From contig CALXNS010000086.1 of the NCBI GenBank assembly GCA_944389815.1, positions 1 through 64,000 on the forward strand: 64,000 bases of DNA, in the 5' to 3' direction. Position numbers and translations under genes: made by a program. How positions within the stretch are numbered: position 1 is the first letter of the stretch; every line of letters begins with the position of its first letter. The notes under the pieces are model-generated. The model was not told the DNA's origin. It was given only the letters and a program-made list of their open reading frames with translations, and searched no databases. Of the stretch, positions 55,079 through 63,157 are shown one piece after another. The DNA is from an uncultured Victivallis sp. GTDB taxonomy: Bacteria > Verrucomicrobiota > Lentisphaeria > Victivallales > Victivallaceae.

Positions 55079-56073
55079 TATGGGATTTTATACAAAATCA
55101 GCTGCTGGGAATGCAATGGCTGAATGATGCGATCGGCAATGTTCTGCAGAACGCAGGCATAGACATCACCCAGAAACTTGGCGGAAGCATCCATTTTTTC
55201 ATCTATGATGTGACAAAAATAACGATACTGCTATGCGTGTTGATTTATCTGATTTCATACATTCAAAGTTACTTTCCGCCGGAACGAAGCCGGAAGATTC
55301 TGGGACGCTTTCGCGGTATCGGCGCAAACTGCGCGGCGGCGCTGCTGGGGACGGTTACACCATTTTGTTCCTGTTCCTCAATTCCGCTGTTTATCGGTTT
55401 TTCCAGCGCCGGGTTGCCGCTGGGGGTAACGTTTTCCTTTTTGATTTCATCCCCGATGGTAGACCTGGGAAGTCTGGTATTGCTCACGAGTATCTTCGGA
55501 GCAAAGATTGCGTTGCTGTATGTTCTGGTGGGCCTTGTCATTGCGGTCGCGGGGGGGAGTATCATTGAAAAACTGCGGCTGGAAAAGTATGTTGCGGAAT
55601 TTATCCGCGACGCCGCGGGCGTGGATATCGAAAGTCCCTCCCTCAGCCAGAAGGAACGCCTGCAGTATGCTTTTGAACAGATTGTTTCCACATTTAAAAA
55701 AGTATTTCCCTATATTTTAATCGGAGTTCTGATCGGCGCTATAATTCATAACTGGATTCCTGCCGAATGGGTGGCGAAAACAGTGGGAACGGATAATCCT
55801 TTCGGAGTGATTCTGGCGACATTGATTGGGATTCCGATGTATGCCGATATATTCGGCACAATCCCGATTGCAGAGGCATTGTTGTCCAAAGGTGGGCAGC
55901 TTGGCACAGTTCTGAGTTTCATGATGGCGGTTACGACTTTGAGTTTACCATCCCTGATCATGCTGAAAAAGGCGGTGGAAATGAAACTGCTTCTGGTTTT
56001 CATCGGCGTCTGCACTGCTGGAATCACCATAGTCGGCTATTTGTTTAATATTTTTCAAAAATTCATCATGTGA
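55075..56073 (+). CDS. Permease of the UPF0718/ArsP-like family
   Basis: 332 residues from ATG 55075 (ATGA overlap with arsR). Eight to ten helices in two related halves; GTVTPFCSCSSIPLFIGFSSAG contains Cys98 and Cys100 in the family's CSC motif, and the second half has GVILATLIGIPMYADIFGTIPI. ArsP members export trivalent organoarsenicals, while others are linked to thioredoxin-like partners with unknown cargo. The ArsR gene before it and the CAKC thioredoxin gene after it fit metalloid or sulfur compound handling. Confidence 0.88.
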   Translation: MIWDFIQNQLLGMQWLNDAIGNVLQNAGIDITQKLGGSIHFFIYDVTKITILLCVLIYLISYIQSYFPPERSRKILGRFRGIGANCAAALLGTVTPFCSCSSIPLFIGFSSAGLPLGVTFSFLISSPMVDLGSLVLLTSIFGAKIALLYVLVGLVIAVAGGSIIEKLRLEKYVAEFIRDAAGVDIESPSLSQKERLQYAFEQIVSTFKKVFPYILIGVLIGAIIHNWIPAEWVAKTVGTDNPFGVILATLIGIPMYADIFGTIPIAEALLSKGGQLGTVLSFMMAVTTLSLPSLIMLKKAVEMKLLLVFIGVCTAGITIVGYLFNIFQKFIM

Positions 56074-56086
56074 GGAGAAAATCAAA

Positions 56087-56428
56087 ATGTCATGGTTTGG
56101 ATTCGGAAAGAAAAAATGCTGTTGTGGAAGTGGTTGCAACGCTGAAAGCATGAAACGGGCGGAGACGTTGAAAAACTCCGCAGGAATTAAAATCCTCGGC
56201 AGCGGATGTGCAAAATGCAATCAGCTGGAACAAGCGACGAAAGAAGCTCTGGCTGAACTGGGTATTCAAGCGGAAATTGAACATGTTACCGATTTTGCAC
56301 AAATTGCTGCCTATGGCGTTATGACCACTCCGGCTCTGGTCGTCGGCGGGAAAGTCGTTGCCTATGGAAAAGTTCTGAAAAAGGAGGAAATCATTCCATT
56401 GCTGCAAGCAGCGAAATCCGCCCGTTGA
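56087..56428 (+). CDS. Small thioredoxin-like protein with Cys-rich N-terminus
   Basis: 113 residues. Residues 33-110 form a minimal thioredoxin fold with a redox site CAKC (Cys41, Cys44), the cis-Pro in TTPALVVGG and a closing helix, like the TM0996/MJ0307 group. The first 20 residues (SWFGFGKKKCCCGSGC) hold four more Cys, so the protein can form extra disulfides or bind a thiophilic metal. A ribosome site GAGGAG precedes ATG 56087, 13 bases after the permease stop. It probably reduces or delivers the permease's cargo. Confidence 0.9.
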   Translation: MSWFGFGKKKCCCGSGCNAESMKRAETLKNSAGIKILGSGCAKCNQLEQATKEALAELGIQAEIEHVTDFAQIAAYGVMTTPALVVGGKVVAYGKVLKKEEIIPLLQAAKSAR

Positions 56429-56476
56429 CGTCGTGTGGTCGGCTCCGGGAAACCGCATCACCATCACCAGGTTCGA

Positions 56477-57367
56477 TCATGTCGCAGAAACGGTCGATTT
56501 TTTCCCGTTCGCATGTTCGCGACGCCACCTGCCCGGCGTCACCCCGGTGAGCCGGCCGAATACCGTCGCGAAATACTGACTCGACGAGAACCCGCATCGA
56601 TAGGCGATTTCCGTCACCGCCGCCCCCGTAGTGCACAAAAGCTCCCGAGCCAGTTCGACTTTCAGCTGCATCCGATATTCGTGGGGAGAAAATCCGGTTT
56701 CATGCCGAAAACGTTCATAAAGCGCACTCGAAGCCAATCCCGTTTCCGCAACCAGCTCCCTCAACGGCCGCCGCCCAGAGGGATCTGCGCGGAAAGCACG
56801 AATCAGACTCGCGACCGGTGGAGAAAAATACCGGACGCACGTTTCCGAATGTTTTCCTGTTCGCGCAACTTCCAGCAACATCAATCCCAGCCGCCACTGA
56901 ATTTCCGCATCTCGTTCGGCGGAAGGCGGTCTCCCGCACGTTTCCAGCAACGCCTCGAACCGGTCGCGCAGCCGGCCGGGAACCGGTCCGGGCAGTTTTC
57001 CGGAAGCGGCGCGCTGAAAAAACTCGAGCCCGGGTCCCGCCGGCAACAGCGCAACAGGATCGAATTCACACCAGTAGAGCAGACACGGATCAAGCAGATT
57101 ATTGACGCCCGCGTGTACAACTCCGGGACGGCATAAATGCACTTCATCCGCACCGATATCCACTTCGTGCCCCTCATAAGAGTAACGCATCACACCGCGC
57201 GCAACCAGACAGAGTTCGAACACCCCCGCGTGCGCGTGTCGCGGAAGCTGCGTTACGCCGCGGCAACGGAAGCGCCCCACCAGATTCACGCCGGGCGGCA
57301 GAGTGTACTCCGGACGCTCGTAACAGAGTCGTTCGGGCAGATTGCGTTCTATCGGTAATCGTTCCAT
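56477..57367 (-). CDS. AraC-family regulator divergent from the URO-D gene
   Basis: 296 residues from ATG 57367. An N-terminal cupin sensor (LPRHAHAGVFELCLVARGVMRY, EVHLCRPGVVHAGVN) is followed by a C-terminal AraC domain (LRELVAETGLASSALYERFR, AVTEIAYRCGFSSSQYFATVF, GVTPGRWRREH). No ribosome site precedes the ATG, and a TATATT box ends 6 bases before it (57374-57379), so the mRNA may be leaderless. It is divergent from the URO-D-type methyltransferase gene over 130 bases with an inverted repeat between, and likely controls both. Confidence 0.85.
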   Translation of the reverse strand: MERLPIERNLPERLCYERPEYTLPPGVNLVGRFRCRGVTQLPRHAHAGVFELCLVARGVMRYSYEGHEVDIGADEVHLCRPGVVHAGVNNLLDPCLLYWCEFDPVALLPAGPGLEFFQRAASGKLPGPVPGRLRDRFEALLETCGRPPSAERDAEIQWRLGLMLLEVARTGKHSETCVRYFSPPVASLIRAFRADPSGRRPLRELVAETGLASSALYERFRHETGFSPHEYRMQLKVELARELLCTTGAAVTEIAYRCGFSSSQYFATVFGRLTGVTPGRWRREHANGKKSTVSAT

Positions 57368-57378
57368 ACGGACAATAT

Positions 57379-57395
57379 AAATCGATTTTCGATTT
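57379..57395. promoter_or_regulatory. Inverted repeat AAATCGA-TTT-TCGATTT
   Basis: Perfect 7-bp arms around 3 bases, just upstream of the AraC start and within the divergent region shared with the URO-D gene. Possible AraC operator. Confidence 0.45.
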
Positions 57396-57497
57396 TTACC
57401 AGATTTGTTTGAAAAATTCCGGTGAAGAAATCCGGACGCAAAAAATTTTCCAGCAATTATATTATCGAAGAACTTAAACCATAATGGAGAAACGATC

Positions 57498-58520
57498 ATG
57501 AGCCAGACCTCCCGCGAAATCGTCCGCCGCTGCCTGACATTCGACCATCCCGAACGAGTGCCGATCGACCTCTGGGTGCTGCCCTGGGCTCAACTGCATC
57601 ATCCAGAGGAGACCGCACAGCTTTTGGCGGATTATCCGTCCGACATTGCCGGAGCTCCGGCAATCTTTCAATCACCGCGCATCCGCGGGGACATGTATGC
57701 GGCGGGAACGTACATCGACGAATGGGGTTGCGAATTCCTCAATGTGCAGCCCGGCGTCATCGGAGAAGTAAAAAATCCTCCGGTTGCCGATCTCGCCGAA
57801 TGGGAAGAAATCCGCCCCCCGGAAGAACTCGTCCCGACCGGCGCAGCCCGCCAGGCGGCGATCGATACGATCAACTCCTTCTGCCGTACCACCGACAAAT
57901 TCGTGCTCGCCGGAGCCTGTCCGCGCCCGTGGGAACGGTATCAGTTTCTGCGCGGGACGGAAAATGCCATGGTCGATGTGATGCTGCGCGAACCCGGCGT
58001 CGACGAACTGCTCGCCCGGGTGAACGATTTCTTCACCCGCCAGATGGAGTTCTGGGCGGAGACCGAGGTCGACGCATTGAGTTTCATGGATGACTGGGGA
58101 TCCCAGCAGGCTCTGCTGATTCCGCCGACAGTCTGGCGGGAAATCTTCAAGCCGGTCTACCGGCGTTTCTGCGAAATCGCCCGCGATGCGGGAAAATTCA
58201 TCTTCATGCACTCCGACGGATTCATCGAGGAGATCTATCCGGATTTAATCGAGATCGGCGTTTCCGCCATCAATTCGCAGCTCTTCTGCATGAATCTCGA
58301 CCACATCGCCGAAATGGCCCGGGGAAAAATCACCTTCTGGGGTGAAATCGATCGCCAGCACATTCTCGTCGATCCCGATCCCGCGGCCGGACGGAGGGCC
58401 GTCCGGCTGCTCCGGGAAAAACTGCAGCTTGCCGATGGCGGCATCTTCTGTCAGATGGAGGTCGGTGCGGGCGCCTGTCTGCAAACCGTGCGCGCGGCCT
58501 GCGAGGAGTGGATGAAATAA
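57498..58520 (+). CDS. Uroporphyrinogen decarboxylase-fold methyltransferase-like protein
   Basis: 340 residues, start preceded by GGAGAAACGATC. The URO-D barrel is visible (REIVRRCLTFDHPERVPID, LSFMDDWGSQQALLIPP, KFIFMHSDGFIEEIYPDLIEIGVSAINSQ). It lacks the arginine-rich propionate-binding N-terminus of HemE and resembles MtaA/CmuA-type corrinoid methyltransferases that act on small methylated substrates. In Lentisphaerota such genes are abundant and often stand beside sugar or methyl-compound genes. No corrinoid protein is adjacent. It is regulated, by context, by the divergent AraC protein. Confidence 0.88.
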   Translation: MSQTSREIVRRCLTFDHPERVPIDLWVLPWAQLHHPEETAQLLADYPSDIAGAPAIFQSPRIRGDMYAAGTYIDEWGCEFLNVQPGVIGEVKNPPVADLAEWEEIRPPEELVPTGAARQAAIDTINSFCRTTDKFVLAGACPRPWERYQFLRGTENAMVDVMLREPGVDELLARVNDFFTRQMEFWAETEVDALSFMDDWGSQQALLIPPTVWREIFKPVYRRFCEIARDAGKFIFMHSDGFIEEIYPDLIEIGVSAINSQLFCMNLDHIAEMARGKITFWGEIDRQHILVDPDPAAGRRAVRLLREKLQLADGGIFCQMEVGAGACLQTVRAACEEWMK

Positions 58521-58736
58521 CGTTCAATTCCCCCTCCCCCCGCCCCGACTCGCACCTTCCGATACAACTGCCGCAGGAGGGAGGGTGGGAGCCGATTTCT
58601 GACGGCAATGACGGCGGAGGGAGGTTCGGCGTCCGAAGGGGCTTTCCCGCCCGCTTCTCTCGCGCTTTCCGGATGGATGGATTGGAGCGAACCATCAATA
58701 AGTCATCGACCGGACATGAATTTGCAACTGTTTGGC

Positions 58737-58765
58737 TTGCAAAAATCATATTGGTGTGATATGAT
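58737..58765 (+). promoter_or_regulatory. Promoter with palindromic operator for the membrane pair
   Basis: TTGCAA (58737-58742), 17 bases and TATGAT (58760-58765). ATCATAT-N7-ATATGAT (58745-58765) is a perfect inverted repeat filling the spacer and the -10, a repressor-type position. Confidence 0.65.
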
Positions 58766-58814
58766 ATTGTAAGGAAGGAGTTGAGCCGTCAACGATACGC
58801 CGGAGGGAAGAATC

Positions 58815-59333
58815 GTGGATTTATTCATCCAGCACAAACTGCTCAGCCAACCGGAAATCGCCGCGTTGTCGGAAGTGATCTTCAACGCCCCCGATTCCGG
58901 CCGGAGAATCGGCTTCCTCTTCGAGGGCGTTTTCGTCGTTCTGCTTCTCGGCGGAATTTTTCATGCGGGGGCGAGCTTTCTGATCCCTGCAGTTGTGATC
59001 GGAGGGATCTATTGTCTGGTCTTCCGGAAATTGTTCCGGCCGTCGCGCTTGCAGAGGATTGCCGTCACTGGAGAACTTCTCCGCCGGCGCCCCGGCATCG
59101 CGCAGGAATCTTTGATTCACTGTACGGAGGAAGGCATAAGTGCGACGCTTCCTGAGTGTTCCAGTTTCATTTGTTATGAAGGGATTCCCCTCGCGTATCT
59201 CGTTCCCGTCCCGGAAACGGGCGACATGCTGCTCTATTTGCCGACCGGTTGCCTTCTGCGGCGCAGCGCCTTTCCGGATGAGGAAAGTTTCAACTCGTTC
59301 CTGACCCGGTTCCGGAAACTGGAAAGAATCTGA
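58815..59333 (+). CDS. Membrane protein, YcxB-like (first of a pair)
   Basis: 172 residues from GTG 58815 (GGAGGG 7 bases upstream). Two helices at FLFEGVFVVLLLGGIFHAG and FLIPAVVIGGIYCLVF follow an N-terminal cytoplasmic stretch. The C-terminal 100 residues (LRRRPGIAQESLIHCTEEGISA, then FICYEGIPLAYLVPVPETGDMLLYLPTGCLLRR) resemble the YcxB/DUF4131-type soluble domain. The next gene has the same layout and is probably a paralogue. Function unknown. Confidence 0.65.
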   Translation: MDLFIQHKLLSQPEIAALSEVIFNAPDSGRRIGFLFEGVFVVLLLGGIFHAGASFLIPAVVIGGIYCLVFRKLFRPSRLQRIAVTGELLRRRPGIAQESLIHCTEEGISATLPECSSFICYEGIPLAYLVPVPETGDMLLYLPTGCLLRRSAFPDEESFNSFLTRFRKLERI

Positions 59334-59342
59334 GACGGTAAA

Positions 59343-60077
59343 ATGCATGATTCGTTCGAATTCCGTTCTTCTCTGACGCGCCGGGAAATAATATCGGCGT
59401 TTTTATCCTGCAGCTTATTGCATTCAATGCGTCCTCTGCTGGATCGCCTTGCCGTGATGAATGCGCTGTTCTACATGGTTCTATTTCTGATCGGCTGGGA
59501 AATGCCGTTAGGCTGGGCGTGCATCCTCGGCATCCTCTCCGGGTTTCTCGTCACAATTGTGATCCTTCTCGTGCATCTCTTCGAAAGCCTCCGGCCATAC
59601 ATCGACGTTCTGCCGCTCGACATGAAGTTCGCCTTCGACCCGGAAAATGAAACGTTTGAACTGAATACGAAGTTCAGCCGACAGAAATTCCCCCTGCGCT
59701 GCATCACCGAAATACACCGGAGCAGACGCATTTTATTTCTGATGCGCGGCAGTTCGCAAATCATCCTGCTGGGGTGCCGGGATTTCCCTTCCGGCGAAGT
59801 GCTGGAACACTTCTCCGCTCTGGTGCAAAAGAAAATCGCGGAAACCGCCCCCGCCTCCGCCGAAGCCGCCGCAGTTCCTTTGCCTCCGGAACGCCAGGGT
59901 CGCACGATTTCCCTGAAACATCTGTTCTGGATCCTCATTCTGCTCGGGCTGGTCGTTTTCTTCTGGAGAGAATACGCTTCCTGGCGGAAAATGTCACAGC
60001 AATGGGAAGAGACGACCCTGCAGACGCCCGCATCGCCTCCATCCTCCTCCCCTCCCCTTCCCCTCAATTCGCACTGA
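59343..60077 (+). CDS. Membrane protein, YcxB-like (second of a pair)
   Basis: 244 residues, 9 bases after the first member. Helices LAVMNALFYMVLFLIGW and GWACILGILSGFLVTIVILLVHLF precede a soluble part (DVLPLDMKFAFDPENETFELNT, CITEIHRSRRILFLMRGSSQIILLG). A third helix (ISLKHLFWILILLGLVVFFW) follows and is absent from its neighbour, ending in a Pro/Ser-rich tail. Same transcript as the first member; a shared envelope role is likely but undefined. Confidence 0.65.
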   Translation: MHDSFEFRSSLTRREIISAFLSCSLLHSMRPLLDRLAVMNALFYMVLFLIGWEMPLGWACILGILSGFLVTIVILLVHLFESLRPYIDVLPLDMKFAFDPENETFELNTKFSRQKFPLRCITEIHRSRRILFLMRGSSQIILLGCRDFPSGEVLEHFSALVQKKIAETAPASAEAAAVPLPPERQGRTISLKHLFWILILLGLVVFFWREYASWRKMSQQWEETTLQTPASPPSSSPPLPLNSH

Positions 60078-60360
60078 TTTTCCTGATCGCGCCGCCCGCT
60101 TCCACGGCAAAGACACCTTTCTGTAATTGCATCCAGATGTTTTGTTTTGATAAATAAAAATTCAAAACAGCCATTTTATTTCCGCTCAAATTACGCTATA
60201 ATATAAATAAATGACAAAAATCCCAGACGAAACGGTTCTTCTGCCGTGTCGGAAAAGAGATGCTGGAAAAAATTTTCCGCCGCTCCGCCCACCGCTCCGG
60301 CAGCACAGCAGCAAGCCCCGTTCGTTCGCATTCAGCAGCGTCAGGAAATCGGGAAATGAA

Positions 60361-61446
60361 ATGATGAAGCAAAAACTCGGGTTTGGAATCATCGGCGCCG
60401 GCGCGATTGCCGCCGTGCACGCAGAAGCGATCAACGCAGCCGGGAATACCGTTCTGAAAGCAGTTTACGATTGCGACCCCACCAAAAGCACTGCATTTGG
60501 AAGACGGTTCGGCATAAAATCCTGCACTCATCTGGCCGAATTCCTCGCGGATCCGGCGGTCGAAGCGGTTTCGATCGCAACCCCGAGCGGACTTCATCGA
60601 GAAGTCGTTCTGCCGGCGGCCCGGGCACACAAACATATTCTGTGCGAGAAACCGCTGGAAATCAACGTGACCAGATGCGACGAAATCATCGCCGCCTGTG
60701 AAGCAAACGGCGTAATGCTTTCCTCGATCTTCCAGACCCGTTTCTCTCGGGCGGTGGAAGCGGTCAAACAGGCGGTGGACGCCGGCCGCTTCGGCATTCC
60801 GGTCTACGCCGGAGCCGAGGTATGCTGGTATCGCACACCGGCGTATTATCTGAGCGCGCCATGGCGCGGCACTCTGGCGCTCGACGGCGGCGGCGCGTTG
60901 ATGAATCAGGCCATTCACACCCTCGACCTTTTGCTCTATTTCAATGGAGATGTGGAGGAAATTTACGGTCGAACCGCCAATCGACTCCATACCGGAATTG
61001 AAGTGGAAGACACCGCCGCCGCGATGGTGCGATTCCGCAACGGTTCACTCGGCACGATCGTCGCGAGCACCGCCTGTGCGCCGGGCTTTCCCCGCCGACT
61101 CGAACTCAATGGAACCCGCGGCAGCGCCGTAATCGAAGGCGACCGGATCGTCCGCTGGATCTTTGATGAAGAATTTCCCGGAGACGCCGATATCCGCCGA
61201 ACCTGCGCGGAACCCGAAGGTCTGCAGGGCGGCGCGGAAAATATGAACATCGACTTTGAAGGTCATCGACGGCAGTTTGTCGCATTCGCCGACGCGGTGC
61301 TGTGCGGCCGCCCCCTCCGGCTCTCCGGGAGCGACGGGCGGCGGGCGGTGGCGCTGATCTGCGACGTCTACCGTGCCGCTCTTTCCGGCAGGCCGATTTC
61401 CCTCTCCCGGCAGGAGAAGACCGAAGTTCCGGAGCGGATGCGATGA
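60361..61446 (+). CDS. Gfo/Idh/MocA-family oxidoreductase
   Basis: 361 residues from ATG 60361 (or 60364), close behind AGGAAATCGGG. GFGIIGAGAIAAVHAEAINAAG is the NAD(P)-binding Rossmann motif and HILCEKPLEINVTRCDEI carries the EKP motif. DGGGALMNQAIHTLDLLLYF contains the H-x-x-D catalytic pair of this family. It oxidises or isomerises a sugar or inositol derivative with a nicotinamide cofactor. Its stop overlaps the ATG of the AraC gene that follows, so the sensor and enzyme share a transcript, a layout used for substrate-inducible sugar genes. Confidence 0.92.
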   Translation: MMKQKLGFGIIGAGAIAAVHAEAINAAGNTVLKAVYDCDPTKSTAFGRRFGIKSCTHLAEFLADPAVEAVSIATPSGLHREVVLPAARAHKHILCEKPLEINVTRCDEIIAACEANGVMLSSIFQTRFSRAVEAVKQAVDAGRFGIPVYAGAEVCWYRTPAYYLSAPWRGTLALDGGGALMNQAIHTLDLLLYFNGDVEEIYGRTANRLHTGIEVEDTAAAMVRFRNGSLGTIVASTACAPGFPRRLELNGTRGSAVIEGDRIVRWIFDEEFPGDADIRRTCAEPEGLQGGAENMNIDFEGHRRQFVAFADAVLCGRPLRLSGSDGRRAVALICDVYRAALSGRPISLSRQEKTEVPERMR

Positions 61447-62240
61447 AAAACAATCCCATGCCGTTTCCATCGCGGGTGCTGCTGCTTTATTATTCATTTG
61501 CCGAACCGCGCGGTCAATTCGGCACTTCGCCGTCGCACATCCACGGCGACCACTGGCAGCTCGAAATCGCGATCCGCGGAAACTTTTTTCTGAAACTGGC
61601 ACACGAAACACTGCAGCTCGAACCGGGCATGATGGTGCTGATTCCGCCCGGAATGCGGCATGAATTCCATTATCCGGCGGAATGCCGGGCATTCGTCTCG
61701 GTGAAGTTTCAACTGGATGAACTTTTCAACTCACTGCCGTTCGGAGTGGTACGGGAAAGTCCTGCGGCGAATTACTTCCGGGAGGAAATCGTGCGCCTGA
61801 CCCGCTGCGCGGCGACGCGGGAAAACAACACGATTCTGGAATATCTGCTGGCGGATCTCTTCGAACTGCATTTCCGCAGTTATGAAAACACCGGCCCGGA
61901 GCTGCTGCGGCGGATCGACGAACTGATTTTCTCCGCGCCGGGGGAACGCGCCTCGGTCAAAACGATTGCCGCCCGGCTCGGATACTCCACCGTCCACCTG
62001 AGCCGGGTTACGCAACGTTATTGTCATGTCTCGCTCAAACAATATATCGATCGCAAAATATTCGTTCTGGCCTGCCGGCATCTGATCTATTCCGAACGCA
62101 CGATATCCGAGGTGGCCGCTGAACTTGGTTTTACCGACATCTTCTCGTTTTCGCGCTTCTTCTCCCGGATGAACAACGGCGAACCGCCATCGCTCTTCCG
62201 GCTGAATCCGAATCGGCCGCGGAAAAATTCTCTCCGTTGA
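61443..62240 (+). CDS. AraC-family regulator coupled to the Gfo/Idh gene
   Basis: 265 residues from ATG 61443 (ATGA overlap with the oxidoreductase gene). The N-terminal cupin sensor has HIHGDHWQLEIAIRGNFFLKL and MMVLIPPGMRHEFHYPAE. The C-terminal AraC domain has VKTIAARLGYSTVHLSRVTQRY and ISEVAAELGFTDIFSFSRFFSRM. It probably senses the oxidoreductase's sugar and activates the pair. The usual G-x-S-P before the end is replaced by NNGEPPSLFR. Confidence 0.9.
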   Translation: MKNNPMPFPSRVLLLYYSFAEPRGQFGTSPSHIHGDHWQLEIAIRGNFFLKLAHETLQLEPGMMVLIPPGMRHEFHYPAECRAFVSVKFQLDELFNSLPFGVVRESPAANYFREEIVRLTRCAATRENNTILEYLLADLFELHFRSYENTGPELLRRIDELIFSAPGERASVKTIAARLGYSTVHLSRVTQRYCHVSLKQYIDRKIFVLACRHLIYSERTISEVAAELGFTDIFSFSRFFSRMNNGEPPSLFRLNPNRPRKNSLR

Positions 62241-62433
62241 AACAGAAAACCGGAATGGAATTTGAACCGGATTATCATTGCCGACAACCGTTATTGGCGA
62301 TTTTTCGTTTCAATTGCTTTCCGACAGAGATAAATTCAGCCACATTTTCATCTGATTTTTCATCATATCCCCTAAGATTCGCTCTTCCCTGCCGCATTAG
62401 AAGAAAACGTCAAACAGAGGAGCGGAACTCATC

Positions 62434-63033
62434 ATGAGCAACGAACAAAATCAGTCCACAAAAATTTTGACCAACTTGAGCATTGCAAGCATCGCCGCGT
62501 GTATCGCCGCCTTCTTTTTCGGTTTCAGCGGAATTCTCTATCCGCTTGCAATCCTCCTCGGAATCTTCGCGTTGAGAAAAGGAGATCCTATCGGATGCAT
62601 CGGCATTATTCTGGGAGCATTCGGCTCCTTCTGGCTGTTCGATCTTCTGTACGGAGAATTTGATATTGCAGTTGCCGTGACGAAGAGCCTGAAAAGCATG
62701 GGCGAATTCTTACAGCCGATTCTAGCCATGTTGAAAATTGTTGGAACGGTTCTGCTGGTGGGCGGGGCACTGCTCGTTTCCGGTCTGATTTTGTTCTGGC
62801 TCTACCTGCTGCTCAAATCGTCTTTTTCGGAAGGCTTCTTCGGGAGGCCCTCCTTTCTGCAGGAATTGATCCGGGGAGTATGTTCGCTGGGCGCTCTCGC
62901 CGGAGCAATCGTGATCACCGCATATCTGGCGGATGGAAAGAATGTAAGCATCTTCTCCTTACTTCCGGGATTCATGTTGTTTCCACTTCCGTTCTTCTTA
63001 TATTTTCTCCTGGGGCCGGATAAAAAACAATGA
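62434..63033 (+). CDS. Membrane protein, DUF4190-like
   Basis: 199 residues, GAGGAG 11 bases upstream. Five to six helices: ILTNLSIASIAACIAAFFFG, YPLAILLGIFALRKGDPIGCIGIILGAFGSFWLF (the DUF4190 turn G-x-x-A-L-R-K-G), ILAMLKIVGTVLLVGGALLVSGLILFWLY, GVCSLGALAGAIVITAYLA and SLLPGFMLFPLPFFLYFLLG. No catalytic motif. Function unknown; the N-terminal third matches small membrane proteins often fused to other domains. Confidence 0.6.
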   Translation: MSNEQNQSTKILTNLSIASIAACIAAFFFGFSGILYPLAILLGIFALRKGDPIGCIGIILGAFGSFWLFDLLYGEFDIAVAVTKSLKSMGEFLQPILAMLKIVGTVLLVGGALLVSGLILFWLYLLLKSSFSEGFFGRPSFLQELIRGVCSLGALAGAIVITAYLADGKNVSIFSLLPGFMLFPLPFFLYFLLGPDKKQ

Positions 63034-63090
63034 ATAATGCATCCTGACGCGGACGAACTTCCCGGTAAATGAAATTCTCCTGATTCGATC

Positions 63091-63135
63091 GCGGCCCGGC
63101 GGCGGTTCTCTTCTCCATTCCATCCGCCGGGCCGC
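63091..63135. other. Strong hairpin without a T-run
   Basis: A perfect 12-bp inverted repeat (GCGGCCCGGCGG 63091-63102, CCGCCGGGCCGC 63124-63135) with a 21-base loop between convergent genes. The lack of a T-run on either side makes a standard terminator doubtful. Confidence 0.7.
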
Positions 63136-63157
63136 CTGGCTCAATTGCAATCAGGGA

